The notes beneath the pieces are model-generated. The model was not told the origin of the DNA, searched no databases, and saw nothing but the letters and a program-made list of their open reading frames with translations. A stretch of DNA of 64,000 nt, taken from Sulfurimonas sp. RIFCSPLOWO2_12_36_12. Lineage in GTDB: Bacteria; Campylobacterota; Campylobacteria; Campylobacterales; Sulfurimonadaceae. Both the position numbers and the translations under genes were made by a program. Below, one piece after another: positions 26,761-36,167 of the stretch (the first letter of the stretch is position 1; each line of letters starts with the position of its first letter). The stretch covers positions 20,183 through 84,182 of the forward strand of contig MIBZ01000060.1 in the NCBI GenBank assembly GCA_001829675.1. Direction: 5' to 3'.

Positions 26761-29127
26761 ATGATAACAATTATAAAAAGAAACGGCAGAACGGAAGCGT
26801 TAGACATAACTAAAATACAAAAATATACTTCAGCAGCTGTTGAGGGTTTAGACAATGTTTCTCAAAGCGAACTGGAAGTCGATGCGCAGATTCACTTTCG
26901 TGATGGAATAACATCAAAAGAGATACAGCAGACGCTTATTAAAACCGCAGTTGACAAGATAGACATAGATGCTCCTAACTGGACATTTGTCGCGTCAAGA
27001 CTTTTTTTGTTTAACCTATATCATGAAGTCAATGGATTTACAGGATACTCTTCACTCAAAAACTACTTTGAAAAAGGCGAGAAAGAGGGAAGACTGCTTT
27101 TAGGTTTAAAAGAGATGTACAACCTTGAAGAGCTGGAAAAACATATAAAACCAGAACGAGATATGCAGTTTAACTATCTTGGCGTTAAAACACTTTATGA
27201 CAGATACCTTATAAAAGATAGAAACGGTAATCCAATAGAGTTACCGCAACATATGTTTATGGCAATTGCAATGTTTTTAGCTCAAAGAGAAGAGAAAAAA
27301 GAGGAGTGGGCTATCAAGTTTTATAACATGGTTTCAACTTTTGAAGTTATGTTAGCGACTCCGACTCTAAGCAATGCAAGAACAACAAGACATCAATTAA
27401 GTTCATGCTACATCGGTTCAACTCCCGACAACATAGAAGGAATATTCGACTCTTATGCAGAGATGGCGATGCTCTCAAAATTCGGCGGAGGAATCGGCTG
27501 GGATTGGACAAATGTTCGTTCAATGGGCTCTTACATTGACGGGCATAAAAACGCAGCAGGCGGAACTGTTCCGTTTTTAAAAATCACAAACGACATTGCT
27601 GTTGCAGTTGACCAACTAGGAACTAGAAAAGGTGCGATTGCTGTCTACTTAGAGCCTTGGCACATTGATGTTAACGACTTTTTGGATTTAAAGAAAAACT
27701 CCGGTGAAGAGCGTCGTCGCGCGCATGACCTCTTTCCTGCAATGTGGTTAAATGACCTCTTTTTACAAAGAGTGGAAGAGGATGGCATCTGGACTCTTTT
27801 TGACCCATATGATTGTAAAGAGTTGTCAACACTTTATGGCGAAGAGTTCAACAAAAGATATAAAGAGCTTGAAGAGAATGAAAGCATCGTAAAAGAGAAA
27901 TTAAAAGCTAAAAATCTTTGGAAAAAAATACTGACATCATACTTTGAAACGGGCAGTCCGTTTTTGTGTTTTAAAGACAATGCAAACAGAGCTAACCCTA
28001 ACAACCACACCGGTGTTATACGAAGTTCAAACCTTTGTACGGAGATTTTTCAAAATACAAATCCTAACCACTATAAAATAAAATTTATTTTCGAAAATGG
28101 AGATAGCACGAGCCACGAAGAGGATGAGATAATAAGAGTTGACAGCGGGTTGGAAAAACCGGCCAAAAAAGTTACAGCGCTTGATTCAATCGGCGGGAGA
28201 GAGATTTATGTTGTCGAGAAAGAGAAGATAAACGGCGACACGGCTGTTTGTAATCTGGCCTCTGTAAACCTCTCTCGCATAAATACAAAAGAGGATATTG
28301 ACAGAATCGTTCCTATCGCCATTCGTGCTCTGGATAATGTAATCGACTTAAATTTTTACCCGATTGAAAAGGTAAAGAGAACTAACATGAAAACTCGCGC
28401 AATCGGTTTGGGCGTTATGGGTGAAGCTCAAATGTTAGCACAACAGGGAATATCATGGGGGAGCCAAGAGCACTTTGATAAGATAGATGAAGTAATGGAA
28501 GCTGTTAGTTATAACGCAATCTCTGCATCTTCCGACTTAGCGCTTGAGAAATGCTCTTATCCTGAATTTGAAGGTTCTAAATGGAGCAAAGGTATTATGC
28601 CGATGGACCATGCTACGGCTGATGTGAAAAAACTTGTTGACCGCGGCGGACTTTTTGCTTCATCTTATGAGTGGGAAGAGCTTCGTGCAAAAGTAAAAAA
28701 ACAGGGTATGAGAAACGGCTACCTGATGGCAATCGCACCTACAAGCTCAATATCTATATTAACCGGAACAACTCAAGCTATTGAGCCGGTATTTAAAAGA
28801 AAGTGGTATGAGGAGAACTTATCCGGACTTATCCCTGTTGTTGTTCCGGAACTCTCGCCAGAGACTTGGGCTTACTATACTCCTGCTTACGATTTGAACC
28901 AAACACTGCTAATCAAAGCAGCGGCAATTCGCCAAAAATGGCTAGACCAAGGTCAAAGTCTAAATATCTTTATAACTCTCGATAAGGCAAGCGGAAAGTA
29001 TCTGAATGAAATCTACATGTTGGCTTGGAAGTTAGGTCTTAAATCTACCTACTACCTTCGTTCACAATCTCCTGAAATGTCAAAGGATGTTGAAGATAGA
29101 AGTATGGAGTGTGTAGGTTGTCAATAG
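26761..29127 (+). CDS. nrdA: Ribonucleoside-diphosphate reductase, class Ia alpha subunit
   Basis: The protein has 788 aa and reduces NDPs to dNDPs using a radical from NrdB. An N-terminal ATP-cone (MITIIKRNGRTEALDITKIQ onward, about 1-90) gives allosteric control. Active-site blocks are LSSCYIGSTPDN, SSNLCTEIF and NLASVNLSRI. The C-terminal redox pair is CVGCQ at the very end. The partner nrdB is 17 kb away at 46508 rather than adjacent. A 121-aa unknown gene starts 1 base after the stop. Confidence 0.97.
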   Translation: MITIIKRNGRTEALDITKIQKYTSAAVEGLDNVSQSELEVDAQIHFRDGITSKEIQQTLIKTAVDKIDIDAPNWTFVASRLFLFNLYHEVNGFTGYSSLKNYFEKGEKEGRLLLGLKEMYNLEELEKHIKPERDMQFNYLGVKTLYDRYLIKDRNGNPIELPQHMFMAIAMFLAQREEKKEEWAIKFYNMVSTFEVMLATPTLSNARTTRHQLSSCYIGSTPDNIEGIFDSYAEMAMLSKFGGGIGWDWTNVRSMGSYIDGHKNAAGGTVPFLKITNDIAVAVDQLGTRKGAIAVYLEPWHIDVNDFLDLKKNSGEERRRAHDLFPAMWLNDLFLQRVEEDGIWTLFDPYDCKELSTLYGEEFNKRYKELEENESIVKEKLKAKNLWKKILTSYFETGSPFLCFKDNANRANPNNHTGVIRSSNLCTEIFQNTNPNHYKIKFIFENGDSTSHEEDEIIRVDSGLEKPAKKVTALDSIGGREIYVVEKEKINGDTAVCNLASVNLSRINTKEDIDRIVPIAIRALDNVIDLNFYPIEKVKRTNMKTRAIGLGVMGEAQMLAQQGISWGSQEHFDKIDEVMEAVSYNAISASSDLALEKCSYPEFEGSKWSKGIMPMDHATADVKKLVDRGGLFASSYEWEELRAKVKKQGMRNGYLMAIAPTSSISILTGTTQAIEPVFKRKWYEENLSGLIPVVVPELSPETWAYYTPAYDLNQTLLIKAAAIRQKWLDQGQSLNIFITLDKASGKYLNEIYMLAWKLGLKSTYYLRSQSPEMSKDVEDRSMECVGCQ

Positions 29128-29128
29128 G

Positions 29129-29494
29129 ATGAGACCTCTTTTAGAAAAGGATTTAAATAGCTTTTTAAAGAGATTTGATAGTTTTAAGGATTCAGAATTT
29201 CGCTCCATAGAGATAATCACTCCTACTGCCATTAAAATCACTCTAGCAGCACAAGACAGCGCTAGAGGATTTGACTGGATAACGGTAGAGTTAGAATTTA
29301 GCGGTGTTAGTGATGCCAGACTGCTTGAAGGCTCAAAACTTCCACATATCGATATGAGTGATGGAATAACACTCATATACGCTGATGGTTCTTATGCATT
29401 CGGCGTTGGGGCTTATAATAACATTTCGAATATAACAAATTCTACATGTTATTTGAAGGCTACCTCCCTAAAATATAAAGAAGGTTTTTTTTAA
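29129..29494 (+). CDS. Hypothetical protein downstream of nrdA
   Basis: The protein has 121 aa, soluble, mixed alpha/beta: a helical start (LLEKDLNSFLKRFDSF) then beta-rich blocks such as IEIITPTAIKITLAAQDSA and WITVELEFSGVSDARL. There is no signal peptide and no cysteine pair. The start lies 1 base after the nrdA stop, so it is almost certainly on the same mRNA. I do not recognise the family. A link to nucleotide metabolism is only guilt by association. Confidence 0.6.
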   Translation: MRPLLEKDLNSFLKRFDSFKDSEFRSIEIITPTAIKITLAAQDSARGFDWITVELEFSGVSDARLLEGSKLPHIDMSDGITLIYADGSYAFGVGAYNNISNITNSTCYLKATSLKYKEGFF

Positions 29495-29540
29495 TTAACT
29501 TTTTGTTAGTTTTTCGTTAGCACTTTGTAAACCATTTGGT

Positions 29541-29546
29541 TATAAT
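29541..29546 (+). promoter_or_regulatory. -10 box of the Deg-type protease gene
   Basis: Perfect TATAAT, 31 bases before the ATG at 29577, with AAAGGAGC as ribosome binding site. Confidence 0.55.
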
Positions 29547-29576
29547 ATTTTATTACCAAAAAACAAAGGAGCTTAG

Positions 29577-30962
29577 ATGAAAAAACTTTTCTTTCTGTCT
29601 TTAATAACACTAACATTTGTTTATGCAAAAAGTAGCGTAGAGTTCAAATACGCACCGCATAATATGGAGCGGGAGTACCCAACAAACCAAAATCGCATAC
29701 TCTCTTACAATAATATTTTAGAAAATGTAAGAACAAGCATTGTAAATATATCTATAAAAAAAGAGATAAGCGGTACTCAATTGAATGCAAATCCTTTTTT
29801 TAATGACCCATTTTTTAAAGAATTTTTCAAAGGATATGGAGATATCCCGCAAGAGAGAATTCAGCAAGCGTTAGGCTCAGGTGTTATAGTTTCGCAAGAT
29901 GGCTACATTATTACTAACAACCATGTTGTCGACGGCGCAAACAAAATCATAGTTAATCTTGCCGGAGACAAAAAAGAGTATGAAGCCAAACTTATCGGCA
30001 AAGATGAGAAGAGTGATTTGGCTATCATAAAAATAGAGGCAAAAAACCTAAATGCCATAACATTTTACGACTCGGACAAAGTAAAAGTCGGGGATGTAGT
30101 TTTTGCACTCGGTAATCCATTTGGAATAGGTGAAACCATCACTCATGGAATCGTATCGGCAACGGGCAGAAGCGGTGTAGGAATCGTAGAGTATGAAGAC
30201 TTTATACAAACTGACGCTTCCATAAATCCAGGAAACTCAGGCGGAGCGCTTATAAACTCAGCCGGACACTTAATAGGGATTAACTCCGCAATTATCTCAA
30301 AATCTGGCGGAAATGTGGGCATAGGTTTTGCAATCCCATCAAATATGGTTACGACTGTCGCAACAAGCTTAATAGATAACGGCAAATATACCCGTGCATA
30401 TCTGGGAGTAAATATCTCGGATATAAGCGACGATATGAGTAAATTTTACAATGGTAACTATGGCGCTCTAATAACTAGCGTGGAAGATAATTCACCTGCT
30501 GCAAAAGCTGAACTCAAAAGAGGAGATCTAATCATTGAAGTCAACGGCAAAAAGATAGGAAGTGCGAGTGAGTTAAAAAACAGTATAGGTTCATACGCTC
30601 CGGCTAAAACGGTAACTATAAAATTTCTAAGAGACAAAAAAGTCAATACAAAAAGTGTAACGCTCTCAATACTTGATAGCAAAACCGTAAATGGAGAGCT
30701 TGAGTACAAAGGCTTAAAATTAACTCAAATCAACTCTACACATAAACAACAGCTCAACATTACAATCAACGGTGTGTTAGTCATTAATGTAGATGAAAAA
30801 AGCGAAGCTTACAGCGCAGGGATAAGAAAAAATGACATAATTATTCAGGTAGAAGAGAGCGAAATAGCTACTTTGGATGACTTTAAAAAGGCAACCGGCT
30901 CAAAAGAGAAGAAGAGAGTTTTTATCTATAGAAAAGGCTATATACTAGCCATCGTACTTTAA
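29577..30962 (+). CDS. degP: Periplasmic serine protease, DegP/HtrA family
   Basis: The protein has 461 aa with a Sec signal peptide (MKKLFFLSLITLTFVYA). The trypsin-like domain has the catalytic triad H116 (TNNHVVDG), D147 (KSDLAII) and S221 (GNSGGALIN). Two PDZ domains follow, about 260-350 (AYLGVNI, DNSPAAKAELKRGDLI) and 385-461. It degrades or refolds damaged envelope proteins. The LA loop is short (NPFFNDPFFKEFFKG), as in the DegQ-like forms of this phylum. The thioredoxin gene starts 9 bases later. Confidence 0.93.
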   Translation: MKKLFFLSLITLTFVYAKSSVEFKYAPHNMEREYPTNQNRILSYNNILENVRTSIVNISIKKEISGTQLNANPFFNDPFFKEFFKGYGDIPQERIQQALGSGVIVSQDGYIITNNHVVDGANKIIVNLAGDKKEYEAKLIGKDEKSDLAIIKIEAKNLNAITFYDSDKVKVGDVVFALGNPFGIGETITHGIVSATGRSGVGIVEYEDFIQTDASINPGNSGGALINSAGHLIGINSAIISKSGGNVGIGFAIPSNMVTTVATSLIDNGKYTRAYLGVNISDISDDMSKFYNGNYGALITSVEDNSPAAKAELKRGDLIIEVNGKKIGSASELKNSIGSYAPAKTVTIKFLRDKKVNTKSVTLSILDSKTVNGELEYKGLKLTQINSTHKQQLNITINGVLVINVDEKSEAYSAGIRKNDIIIQVEESEIATLDDFKKATGSKEKKRVFIYRKGYILAIVL

Positions 30963-30971
30963 GGAGGTTCT

Positions 30972-31394
30972 ATGAGAGTCGTATGTCCACATTGCAAAAG
31001 CGTCAATAATGTTCCGCAAAGAGACTCCTACACAAAAGCTAACTGCGGAAAGTGTAAAAGCTCACTTCTTGAAACAAAACCCATCGAGTTAACAGTTGTT
31101 AACTTTGACGAAATCATCGTAAATAGCGATATTCCTGTAATAGTTGATTTCTGGGCGCCGTGGTGCGGACCATGCAAGATGATGGCTCCAAATTTTGAGA
31201 AAAGTGCTAAAAATTTTCCGCTAAAAGCAATTTTTGTAAAAGTAAATACGGAAAACGAACAGCACCTTGGAGCTAGATTTGGCATAAGAAGCATTCCTAC
31301 GATTATAGTTTTTAAAGGTGGCAAAGAGCTGCATAGAGTCTCCGGTGCTTTAGATGAAACAAGTTTAAATAAACTGGTTGCACAATTTTTATAG
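30972..31394 (+). CDS. trxC: Thioredoxin 2-type protein with N-terminal zinc motif
   Basis: The protein has 140 aa. Two CxxC pairs, C5/C8 (CPHC) and C25/C28 (CGKC), form the zinc ribbon typical of thioredoxin 2. The thioredoxin domain follows with active site WCGPC at 64-68 and the cis-Pro in RSIPTI. It reduces protein disulfides in the cytoplasm. It is close behind the protease gene and probably on its mRNA; the AGGAGG ribosome binding site is strong. Confidence 0.9.
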   Translation: MRVVCPHCKSVNNVPQRDSYTKANCGKCKSSLLETKPIELTVVNFDEIIVNSDIPVIVDFWAPWCGPCKMMAPNFEKSAKNFPLKAIFVKVNTENEQHLGARFGIRSIPTIIVFKGGKELHRVSGALDETSLNKLVAQFL

Positions 31395-31400
31395 TATAAT
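31395..31400 (+). promoter_or_regulatory. -10 box of gltA
   Basis: Perfect TATAAT directly after the trxC stop codon, 26 bases before the gltA ATG. Confidence 0.5.
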
Positions 31401-31425
31401 TTTTACACATAAAAAGGGGTACATT

Positions 31426-32706
31426 ATGAGCAGAGATACAGTAACACTAACAAACAATCGTGATGGCAAAAGCTATGAATTTCCTATACTTGATGCAACG
31501 GTAGGTCCGTCTGTAATAGATATTTCTACTCTCTACAAAGAGACTAAGATGTTTACCTATGATGAGGGGTATACATCCACGGCATCTTGCAAATCTGACA
31601 TAACATATATAGACGGTAATGAGGGAAAACTTATGTACAGAGGGTATGATATAGCATACCTTGCAAATCAAAAGAGTTTTTTAGATACGGCATATCTTCT
31701 TCTAAACGGCGAGTTGCCCACTAAAGAGGAGTTGGAAAACTTTACTCTGGAGATGAAAAAACGCTCCTTTGTACACGAGGGGATTAAAAAACTATTTGAC
31801 TCATTTCCAGACGGCGCGCATCCGATGGCAATTCTCTCAGCCGGCGTCTCCGCACTCTCAACATTTTACTATAATCACCTAGATATAAAAACTAAAAAAG
31901 AGTACACTGAAATGTCAAACAGAATCGTTGCCAAGATTCCTACACTCGCGGCTTTTTCATACAGATACTCTAACGGTTTGCCTATTATATATCCGGATAT
32001 GAGCAAAGGATTTACAGAAAATTTTCTATATATGCTAAGAGCTTATCCTCACAGCTATGTTGAATTAAAGCCGATTGAGATAAAGGCGCTTGACACTATC
32101 TTTACTCTTCATGCAGACCATGAACAAAATGCATCGACAACAGCCGTTAGAAATCTGGCTTCCACAAATGCCCATCCATATGCTGCCATAAGCGCAGGAA
32201 TAGGCGCTCTATGGGGAAGAAGTCATGGCGGAGCAAATGAGAGCGTTATTCGTCAGCTTGAGATGATAGGGAGCGTTGATAGAGTAGATGAGTTTATAGC
32301 ACGCGCAAAAGACAAAGATGACCCGTTTAGATTGATGGGATTTGGACACCGTGTTTATAAAAACTTTGACCCTCGCGCAACTATACTAAAAAACATCCGC
32401 AATGAACTTGTAAATGAGCTGGGCATAAATAGTGAGCTTATAGAGGTTGCGAACAAAATAGAGAAGATTGCCTTAAGTGATGAATATTTTATAAGCAGAA
32501 ATCTATATCCAAATATCGATTTTTACTCTGGACTAATCCTTCAAGCACTCAAAATTCCAAAAGAGATGTTTGCGGTTATATTTGTTATAGGCAGAACACC
32601 TGGGTGGATTGCACAGTGGAGCGAGTTAAATCAGCAAAAAACTATAAAAATTGCCCGTCCTCGCCAGCTATATACGGGTTCAACAGACAGAACTCCGGAG
32701 TATTAA
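31426..32706 (+). CDS. gltA: Citrate synthase
   Basis: The protein has 426 aa from the ATG at 31426, chosen because AAAGGGG lies 8 bases upstream and MSRDTVTLTNN is a normal start; an in-frame codon at 31378 would add 16 residues inside trxC. Catalytic blocks are HADHEQNAS and GFGHRVYKNFDPRA with the active His, and the final Arg region (RPRQLYTG). It is the type II, hexameric bacterial form. An organism with the reductive TCA cycle may use it only under some conditions; that is an inference. Confidence 0.96.
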   Translation: MSRDTVTLTNNRDGKSYEFPILDATVGPSVIDISTLYKETKMFTYDEGYTSTASCKSDITYIDGNEGKLMYRGYDIAYLANQKSFLDTAYLLLNGELPTKEELENFTLEMKKRSFVHEGIKKLFDSFPDGAHPMAILSAGVSALSTFYYNHLDIKTKKEYTEMSNRIVAKIPTLAAFSYRYSNGLPIIYPDMSKGFTENFLYMLRAYPHSYVELKPIEIKALDTIFTLHADHEQNASTTAVRNLASTNAHPYAAISAGIGALWGRSHGGANESVIRQLEMIGSVDRVDEFIARAKDKDDPFRLMGFGHRVYKNFDPRATILKNIRNELVNELGINSELIEVANKIEKIALSDEYFISRNLYPNIDFYSGLILQALKIPKEMFAVIFVIGRTPGWIAQWSELNQQKTIKIARPRQLYTGSTDRTPEY

Positions 32707-32720
32707 TCCGGAGGTTAGAA

Positions 32721-33032
32721 CTATTTTATGTATGAGCAGCAGTAGTCGGTAACTGTTTTGATTTTTAAATCAAACGATGAGTTTGCGGGCACGCTGAAAG
32801 TCTCAGGTGTATGAAGAGTTTTCCACTCTTCGTTTGGCAGTCTGATATCAAGCTCTCCGCTCATTATCTCCATAATTTCGGCAGCATCCGTTCCAAAAGT
32901 ATAATCCCCCGGCATCATGATACCGAGAGTTTTTTTTGAACCATCAGCAAACTCAACCGTTCTGCTTGTGACTTTTCCATCATAATAGATATTTGCTTTT
33001 TTTACTACCGTTACATTTTCAAATTTTGACAT
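32721..33032 (-). CDS. ppnP: Pyrimidine/purine nucleoside phosphorylase PpnP
   Basis: The protein has 103 aa of the DUF1255 cupin family (YaiE). The blocks [36 protein letters not shown] and [12 protein letters not shown] match the family along its whole length. It cleaves several nucleosides with phosphate to give free bases and ribose 1-phosphate. It is tail to tail with gltA, with a 14-base gap. Confidence 0.9.
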   Translation of the reverse strand: MSKFENVTVVKKANIYYDGKVTSRTVEFADGSKKTLGIMMPGDYTFGTDAAEIMEIMSGELDIRLPNEEWKTLHTPETFSVPANSSFDLKIKTVTDYCCSYIK

Positions 33033-33088
33033 CTTTTTTCCTTAATTTTATTTCATAAAATGAAGAAAACCTCCATTTATTTGTCCAC

Positions 33089-33109
33089 AAAAAGGAACAA
33101 GCCCTTTTT
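33089..33109 (-). terminator. Terminator-like hairpin after the DUF438-PAS gene
   Basis: A 7-bp stem AAAAAGG / CCTTTTT lies just beyond the structured repeat B3. On the minus strand the stem ends in a T run, so it may end the DUF438-PAS transcript before ppnP. Confidence 0.45.
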
Positions 33110-33112
33110 TGT

Positions 33113-33181
33113 ATCGCTAGCCGCTAAGGCACAAAACAGCTAAAGCTGTTTCTTTAGAAAAGCTAGCCTCTAGAGAGGCAG
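33113..33181 (-). repeat. Structured intergenic repeat, copy B3
   Basis: On the minus strand: hairpin GCCTCT-CT-AGAGGC (33166-33179), linker TAGCTT, hairpin AAACAGCT-TT-AGCTGTTT (33134-33151), then GTGCC-TTAGCGGCTAGCGA (33115-33133). The last block nearly matches copy B1 at 61099. It lies between two minus-strand genes and points the same way as they do. Confidence 0.7.
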
Positions 33182-33198
33182 AATTTTGAAATTATATC

Positions 33199-34164
33199 TT
33201 ATTCCCAGTCCAACAATCTCTGCTGACCCTCTAGTCCTCTAATATGAGTAACATCTTGTGAAACTTCTATAACGCCTTTATAGTTGCCCTCATCATCTCT
33301 GATAGCAAAATAACGGATATGAATAAACTTGCCTTTAAAAGTTATCCAAAACTCAGCCTCATCTCTGCGACCCGCTTTAAACTCTCTCAAAATCATCAAA
33401 ACTTGGTCTACACTCTTTGGAGGGTGGCAAAATTTTACCTCTCGACCGATAATTCCCGCACTTCTAGGAAACACTCTATCATCACCGCGGTTATAGAAGA
33501 TAACGATGTCATTCTCATCAACATAGGTGATGTCAACCGGCATAAACTTCAAAAGCCAGTTAATCTGCTCAGGCAGCATGTAGCCCTCATCAAGTTTGAT
33601 TCTATTTTCAAGTGAAAAAGGAAGCTTTCTTTTTTGTGTATCTTGAGACGGATGGATATATTCTCCCTCAATATGCGGAGGATACGCCGCCGGTGCTTCA
33701 TCAAACATCCAGCCAATCTCCTCATCTCCGGCTCTCATCTCTTTCCAATCCTCTTCATCTAACAAATTCATCGCATTTGGCAAAAGTCTTCCCTCTTCAA
33801 CCTGCATAATATGCTCTAAATTACGAAAAAGATTTTGTAGTGACATACTCAATGATGCAATCTCTTTAGTTTGTACCAGATTTTTTGTAACTTTTATGAT
33901 TGCACGGATATCATCATGAAATGACCACATACCCTGAGATGGACCGGTCCAACCATACTTTTCCAAATATGGAAAAAGCTGATTCTCTTTTCTTGCAAAG
34001 TGCTTCTCAACAAGGCATAATCTTTTAAATTTCTCTTCAAACTCTTCAAAATTTTCTACTATGTTTATGCTCTCTATACTTGCGATTAAGCCCCGCATGA
34101 GCATATTTTCTTCCAGATAGACTCTAACCGGATGTCCCTCTGGCAAATTTAGATACGGATTCAT
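33199..34164 (-). CDS. DUF438 / hemerythrin-like protein with PAS domain
   Basis: The protein has 321 aa, soluble. Residues 1-150 are helical with the pattern of a DUF438-hemerythrin (HHE) region: KHFARKENQLFPYLEKYG, SFHDDIRAI and EHIMQVEEGRLLPNAM supply His/Glu residues that could bind a di-iron centre. Residues about 200-310 are a PAS domain (FMPVDITYVDENDIVIFYN, GREVKFCHPPKSVD, GVIEVSQDVTHIR). Such proteins are thought to sense oxygen, redox or NO. No output domain is fused. It is monocistronic between ruvC and ppnP. Confidence 0.8.
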   Translation of the reverse strand: MNPYLNLPEGHPVRVYLEENMLMRGLIASIESINIVENFEEFEEKFKRLCLVEKHFARKENQLFPYLEKYGWTGPSQGMWSFHDDIRAIIKVTKNLVQTKEIASLSMSLQNLFRNLEHIMQVEEGRLLPNAMNLLDEEDWKEMRAGDEEIGWMFDEAPAAYPPHIEGEYIHPSQDTQKRKLPFSLENRIKLDEGYMLPEQINWLLKFMPVDITYVDENDIVIFYNRGDDRVFPRSAGIIGREVKFCHPPKSVDQVLMILREFKAGRRDEAEFWITFKGKFIHIRYFAIRDDEGNYKGVIEVSQDVTHIRGLEGQQRLLDWE

Positions 34165-34245
34165 TATTTTCCTTGATTTATATATAATTTAAAAATTATA
34201 CTATTTTAAAAATTTTACTCTTTGATTTAAGGCAAGATACAAAGA

Positions 34246-34725
34246 TTATTGCAGCTTTAGCCTAACTCTTTGCGAGTGAGTAATGGCAACGGCGATAGCG
34301 TCTGTTATATCGAGCGGTTTTATCTCTTTTTTTATGTTTAAAAGCATCTTTGCCATATAGGCTACCTGCTCTTTTGTAGCTTTGCCGTTTCCTGTTAATG
34401 CTTTTTTTACCTGAAGTGCGGTGTACTCGTTAAACTGCCCAAACTGCTGAAGAAGCATCAGCATTATCGCTCCGCGAAATTGGGCAAGTTTTATGGTTGT
34501 TTTTGGGTTGTGCGCATAAAAAATATCTTCGATTGCAACTTCATCTATCTTATGATTTTTAAATATACTCTCAAAAGCTTCAACCATCTGCGGAATCTGA
34601 AACTGCAGCTCTTCGGCTTTTATTTTTATAAGCCCAGCCTCGATGAGTGCTATCTTTCCCTTCTCTAAAGAGATAAGAGCATAGCCCATTTTTCTTGTTC
34701 CCGGATCTATTCCTAAAATTGTCAT
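34246..34725 (-). CDS. ruvC: Holliday junction endodeoxyribonuclease RuvC
   Basis: The protein has 159 aa and cuts Holliday junctions as a dimer with RuvAB. The catalytic acidic residues are in [10 protein letters not shown] (Asp near 6), VAIEDIF (Glu near 64) and [10 protein letters not shown] (Asp near 140). It is divergent from dnaA; the 107-base gap is the upstream part of oriC. The ruvC-dnaA neighbourhood is typical of this phylum (comH/ruvC side). Confidence 0.95.
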   Translation of the reverse strand: MTILGIDPGTRKMGYALISLEKGKIALIEAGLIKIKAEELQFQIPQMVEAFESIFKNHKIDEVAIEDIFYAHNPKTTIKLAQFRGAIMLMLLQQFGQFNEYTALQVKKALTGNGKATKEQVAYMAKMLLNIKKEIKPLDITDAIAVAITHSQRVRLKLQ

Positions 34726-34730
34726 ATTTT

Positions 34731-34809
34731 ACTTTCACATGTTATAGACGAGCTATTCACATAGTTTTAACTTTGTTTATGGGAATTATAGCTACTATTC
34801 ACATATAAA
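34731..34809. promoter_or_regulatory. oriC upstream part (oriC1): three phased DnaA boxes, with dnaA promoter
   Basis: CTATTCACA occurs exactly at 34753-34761 and 34795-34803, 42 bp (four turns) apart, and ACTTTCACA at 34731-34739 lies about two turns before the first. All carry the TTCAC core known for epsilonproteobacterial DnaA boxes. A TATAAA at 34804-34809 is a -10 candidate for dnaA and overlaps the end of the third box, which fits autorepression by DnaA. Confidence 0.7.
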
Positions 34810-34832
34810 TTAGATTTTAAATAAGGCTTTAT

Positions 34833-36140
34833 GTGAACATTGGTCAAAAAATTTTACTTCTGCTAAAAGAAGAGATTCCGGAAATTGAATATAACAGATA
34901 TATTAAACACTTGGTCTATGATATAAAAAAATCTACCGAAGATAATGCTATTTTTTATGCCCCAAACTCTCTAGTCCTAAATTGGATAAAAAATAAGTAT
35001 CACGCAAAAATAAAACATCTGTTTGATATACAAAACTCAGCAAAAGTTAATGTCAGCATTCTACTAAAAAATCAAACCGATACAAAAAAAATCCAGCAAA
35101 AACCTGAACAAAAGGCACAACATTCACTCTTAAATCCATCTCATACTTTTGCAAATTTTATGGTTGGCGGTTCAAACCAATTTGCATATGCCGCGGTTAA
35201 GAGTGTCAGTGAAAAAGCCGGTGAGCTATATAATCCCCTCTTTATCCACGGTGGTGTAGGTCTTGGTAAAACACACCTTATGCAAGCAGCAGGAAATGTG
35301 TTTCAAAATCAGGGCAAAATAGTTATCTACACTACGGTTGAGCAGTTTTTAAATGATTTTATACGACATGTTAGAAACAAAACTATGGAAAGATTCCAAG
35401 AAAAATATCGAAAATGTGATGTTCTTCTTATAGACGATATTCAGTTTTTAAGTAATAAAGAGGGGATTCAAGAGGAATTTTTCCATACATTTGAAGCACT
35501 AAAAGGTATTGGAAAACAGATTATTTTAACGGCAGATAAACACCCAAAAAAGATAGCAGGACTTGAGAAGAGACTCCAAAGCCGTTTTGAACATGGGCTT
35601 GTAGCAGATATTCAACCGCCTGAACTTGAAACCAAAATAGCTATTATTGAGAACAAATGCAAAATAAATAAAGTCGTTCTTACAAAAGATATTATCTACT
35701 ATATAGCAACTGTTATCGAGAGCAATGTTCGCGAAATAGAAGGCATTTTATCGAAGCTTCATGCTTATTCACAACTTATGCATGTCGATATAGATTTACA
35801 ATTTACAAAAAATGTTTTAAAAGACCAGCTGCAAGAGAATCGTGCTAATCTTACTCTTGACATAATTACACAAAGTGTAGCAAAAGATTTGAATATAAAA
35901 CCAAGTGAGATTCGTTCAAAAGGCAGAAGTAAAAATCTTGTCTATGCAAGAAGAATTGCTATCTATCTCTGCCGTGAACTCACGCAAAATACTATGCCGC
36001 AATTAGCCCAGTATTTTGGGATGCAAGACCATACGGCAATAAGTCATACGCTAAAGAAAATAAATGAATTAATGCAAAACGATGAAGATTTTAAAGTCAA
36101 GATTGAAGAATTAACAAATAAAATTACGACATCTTCATAA
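34833..36140 (+). CDS. dnaA: Chromosomal replication initiator DnaA
   Basis: The protein has 435 aa. It begins at GTG (34833), with AAGG upstream; the ATG two bases earlier is out of frame. Domain I is about 1-75, a short Lys/Gln linker to 105, then the AAA+ domain with Walker A HGGVGLGKTH at 139-148 and Walker B LLIDDIQFL. Domain IV ends with the box-reading helix region MPQLAQYFGMQDHTAISHT. It unwinds oriC, parts of which lie on both sides of the gene. Confidence 0.97.
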   Translation: MNIGQKILLLLKEEIPEIEYNRYIKHLVYDIKKSTEDNAIFYAPNSLVLNWIKNKYHAKIKHLFDIQNSAKVNVSILLKNQTDTKKIQQKPEQKAQHSLLNPSHTFANFMVGGSNQFAYAAVKSVSEKAGELYNPLFIHGGVGLGKTHLMQAAGNVFQNQGKIVIYTTVEQFLNDFIRHVRNKTMERFQEKYRKCDVLLIDDIQFLSNKEGIQEEFFHTFEALKGIGKQIILTADKHPKKIAGLEKRLQSRFEHGLVADIQPPELETKIAIIENKCKINKVVLTKDIIYYIATVIESNVREIEGILSKLHAYSQLMHVDIDLQFTKNVLKDQLQENRANLTLDIITQSVAKDLNIKPSEIRSKGRSKNLVYARRIAIYLCRELTQNTMPQLAQYFGMQDHTAISHTLKKINELMQNDEDFKVKIEELTNKITTSS

Positions 36141-36167
36141 AAAATAAAAAAAAAGATATAATTGCCT

